Shown here in pieces: positions 62,162 through 64,000 of a stretch of 64,000 nt of DNA. The DNA comes from Effrenium voratum. Taxonomy: Eukaryota > Sar > Dinophyceae > Suessiales > Symbiodiniaceae. Numbering within the stretch: position 1 is the stretch's first letter; every line of letters begins with the position of its first letter. The notes below the pieces were generated by a model. That model had not been told where the DNA came from. It ran no database searches and saw nothing but the letters and a program-made list of their open reading frames with translations. Where the stretch lies: positions 613,900-677,899 of the forward strand of contig CAUJNA010003827.1 in assembly GCA_963377175.1 (NCBI GenBank). Reading direction: 5' to 3'. A program made the translations under genes and the position numbers.

Positions 62162-62305
62162 GCTGAACATGTACACAGACTCGACTCATGGGACCAGGCA
62201 CTCTGTCGCCGGTCTAGGCCCGCAGTTTGGCTCAAGGAGGTCGTGCCCGAGAGGAGACAACTGCAGCCATGCGGACAGGAGCAATCCTGCTGCAGCTCGG
62301 CTTTG
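62162..62305 (+). CDS. Possible exon with CCCH-like half motif
   Basis: LNMYTDSTHGTRHSVAGLGP, then SRRSCPRGDNCSHADRSNP. C-x5-C-x3-H with PRGDNCSHA looks like the second half of a CCCH zinc finger, but the first Cys is missing at the expected spacing. Confidence 0.35.
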
Positions 62306-63741
62306 ATGCGATCTCGGGATTACTTCCATTTGCTTAGTAATATTTGTGATTTTCCACTGTTGGTTTCAATTCAAAGGGGAGCTGTTTTTTTTGTTGTTGT
62401 ATTTTTCCAGGGGGCTTGAGCAAATGGAGGATTAGACTTAGGCTGATTGTCAAGAGGCAAGCCCAAAGCGAATCGAGGGTTGTGTCGCCAAACTGGTGTT
62501 TTGTTCAGATTGGGTGTAACTCGGTTCAACCATGGCGCTTTGTGGTAGCTACTGGAACTTTGTAGACGCATTCTGGTTTACCTGGGCTACATGTTTAATC
62601 CAGGCGCCTGGCCCGACGCCCCGACGCCTGTTGAGCCGGGCGAAGGAACTGTGCCACAATCCAAACCCGGGTAGATGAAGGTTAAGGGGCAATCCCAACC
62701 ATAAATGGTTGCGGATATCCTCCTTCTTAATCCTTTGCATGGTTCTGGGTCCATTTTAATACCAGGTTTTGATTATGTCGAATCGACCTTTTGATCCTTT
62801 TGCTTTCCTAATGTTGTCTATTTGCTTCGTCATCCTCCCAACAGGCTAACCTGTAATGTTTGGGTCCTTCGGGCAACAAAAAAAGAAAAGGGACCAACAT
62901 GAGAGTTCGCAAAATGGCGCAAACACGTCCGGAAACTGATCAGACGCAGACTTTCACCGTGTTCCTGGCGCAGGGTGCTCTTCACGTCGCGGAGGGCCGC
63001 GCCACGCGGGGTGTTGTGCCCCTTTGCTCGGGTTGCGCTGGCTGACCTTTTTGATTTTCGCTCCAAATGCGACATATACGAAGTGTCCCTCGGCGAGCAT
63101 CTCGTGTGTCTGTGGATTGCGTCACCCGTCATAGTACCCGACATTGCGTGCGCGCCTGTGCGCTGATGAGTGTGAGCCCTTGCAAGACTTGGCAGTGCAT
63201 TGAGCTATCAAGGTGTGGTTTCGTGCGTCGTTGAAACAACCAGCAAGATGCAGTGGGAAGAAGGGGGCGGCGTGGGTAAACACACAGTTGGCCAGGCACA
63301 CTCCCACATCCAGCACGGCATGGAACATGACGTCTGTAAGGGAAGAAACTACTGACTTTGCACCTGTTGTGAGGAATTCAGGGCCGAGCCAACCATTTGT
63401 TTACGGGATTGCCTGGCATATTTGCCCTGCATCCCTAGGGGGAAGGAGCAAACAAGCTCAAGTGTGGGCACGACTGCCATGTGAGGCTTCTCCTGGCGCA
63501 TGCTGCAGCCCAAGCGACAACCACCACACCGATGTCACAGGACATCTCAGGGTTGTTGTCGCCACCGCTGTTTTTTTGCCACCTCAAATGGGTGTGGCTC
63601 GAAAATAAAGAGCCAGGGTTTCGCAGGTCCATTTGCCAAGGTGCCATTTTGGTACATGTGTTTGAGCCATTGCCACATCAACCTGAACTCAACCAACTGT
63701 GAACCAAAACGTGTTTTGATCCGGGGTGGCGATGGCACATG
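62306..63741 (+). other. Non-coding region with repeat families A and D
   Basis: A family A copy at 62,348-62,432 and a family D copy at 62,673-62,780. A GC-rich open stretch at 62,915-63,045 (FTVFLAQGALHVAEGRATRG) may be an exon but is unsupported. Confidence 0.45.
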
Positions 63742-63812
63742 TTTGATCTCGCAGCCCAACTCAGCTTCTGGCGCCAGGCAGACAAGGACCTCCAGGAGGC
63801 CCGAGCTGCGGG
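63742..63812 (+). CDS. Short helical exon
   Basis: LAAQLSFWRQADKDLQEARA is followed by an acceptable splice region. It is coiled-coil-like, short and uncertain. Confidence 0.35.
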
Positions 63813-63849
63813 GGTTTGATCTCCTTCATGGCACCTTGCGTATGCATCC

Positions 63850-63975
63850 GACTAATCTTTGGTGCACTTTGCCAAGGGATGTTAGGACTGAATAACTTTT
63901 TGCCCACTAGTGGGTTCTCCAAAAAACCGCCCAAATTTAAAATTTTGGCAGGGGAGCAGAAAGCAACCGAGTAAT
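63850..63975 (+). repeat. Dispersed intron repeat, family H, second copy
   Basis: GGTGCACTTTGCCAA near the start and GGCAGGGGAGCAGAAAGCAA at the end match 1,185-1,285. Confidence 0.55.
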
Positions 63976-64000
63976 GACTTGCCTGGAGATTCCAAGATTC

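Noticed and set aside
62228..62237. TTTGGCTCAAG, resembling the end of the dinoflagellate spliced leader
   Set aside because: Only the last 10-11 bases match, and they lie inside a possible exon. The 5' half of the leader is absent.

Overview
The window looks like nuclear DNA of a dinoflagellate alga (Symbiodiniaceae or a relative; the genus cannot be fixed from sequence alone). Small GC-rich exons sit in long introns packed with short dispersed repeats and foldback elements. Several introns appear to start with GC, and some with GA, instead of GT. The recognisable families (a myosin heavy chain, an intron-containing Helitron, RPA-like and J-domain genes) are eukaryotic. No bacterial operons, ribosome binding sites or CRISPR loci are present.

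Layout. (1) Positions 1-2,061 hold no gene I can identify. (2) Positions 2,062-14,990, plus strand: about 20 exons of a myosin motor domain in correct N-to-C order (P-loop, switch I, switch II, converter), followed by basic neck/IQ-like exons. (3) Positions 15,341-15,461 and 48,036-48,260 are two halves of one intronic 66-bp tandem repeat. (4) Between them, 15,462-48,035, lies a Helitron-type rolling-circle transposon of about 32.6 kb whose genes all read on the minus strand, antisense to the host gene. (5) Positions 48,279-63,812, plus strand: further exons, several WD40-like. These are best explained as the C-terminal part of the same host gene, a myosin with C-terminal WD40 repeats like apicomplexan MyoF. 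The last exons (58-64 kb) could belong to another gene.

The transposon, read 5' to 3' on the minus strand: a satellite-rich left arm (48.0-44.5 kb); a J-domain protein with a new Cys-rich C-terminal domain (44.35-43.71 kb); an array of six near-identical, phase-symmetric exons for a SAP-like DNA-binding domain (43.0-40.5 kb); a RepHel gene of about 9.7 kb (40.2-30.5 kb) with a C2H2 finger, a DUF6570-like domain, an HUH nuclease (HPH motif and two-tyrosine motif) and a Pif1-type helicase, split by introns mostly of about 105 nt; a repeat-rich spacer; a protein-kinase-like gene; a 437-codon gene of unknown family; a 314-codon gene sharing the C-terminal domain of the J-protein; a small Cys-rich protein; an RPA1-like single-strand DNA-binding protein; and a dual-specificity-phosphatase-like protein. 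RepHel, RPA and the SAP-like domains are easily imagined acting together in rolling-circle transposition. The kinase-like, phosphatase-like and J-domain genes are unusual cargo. A shared 14-20 bp motif (minus strand GGCGGATGTTTCCGA and variants) recurs between the element's genes and may be a common promoter or processing signal.

Exon boundaries are read by eye. They are firm to a few bases where splice sites are stated and approximate elsewhere.
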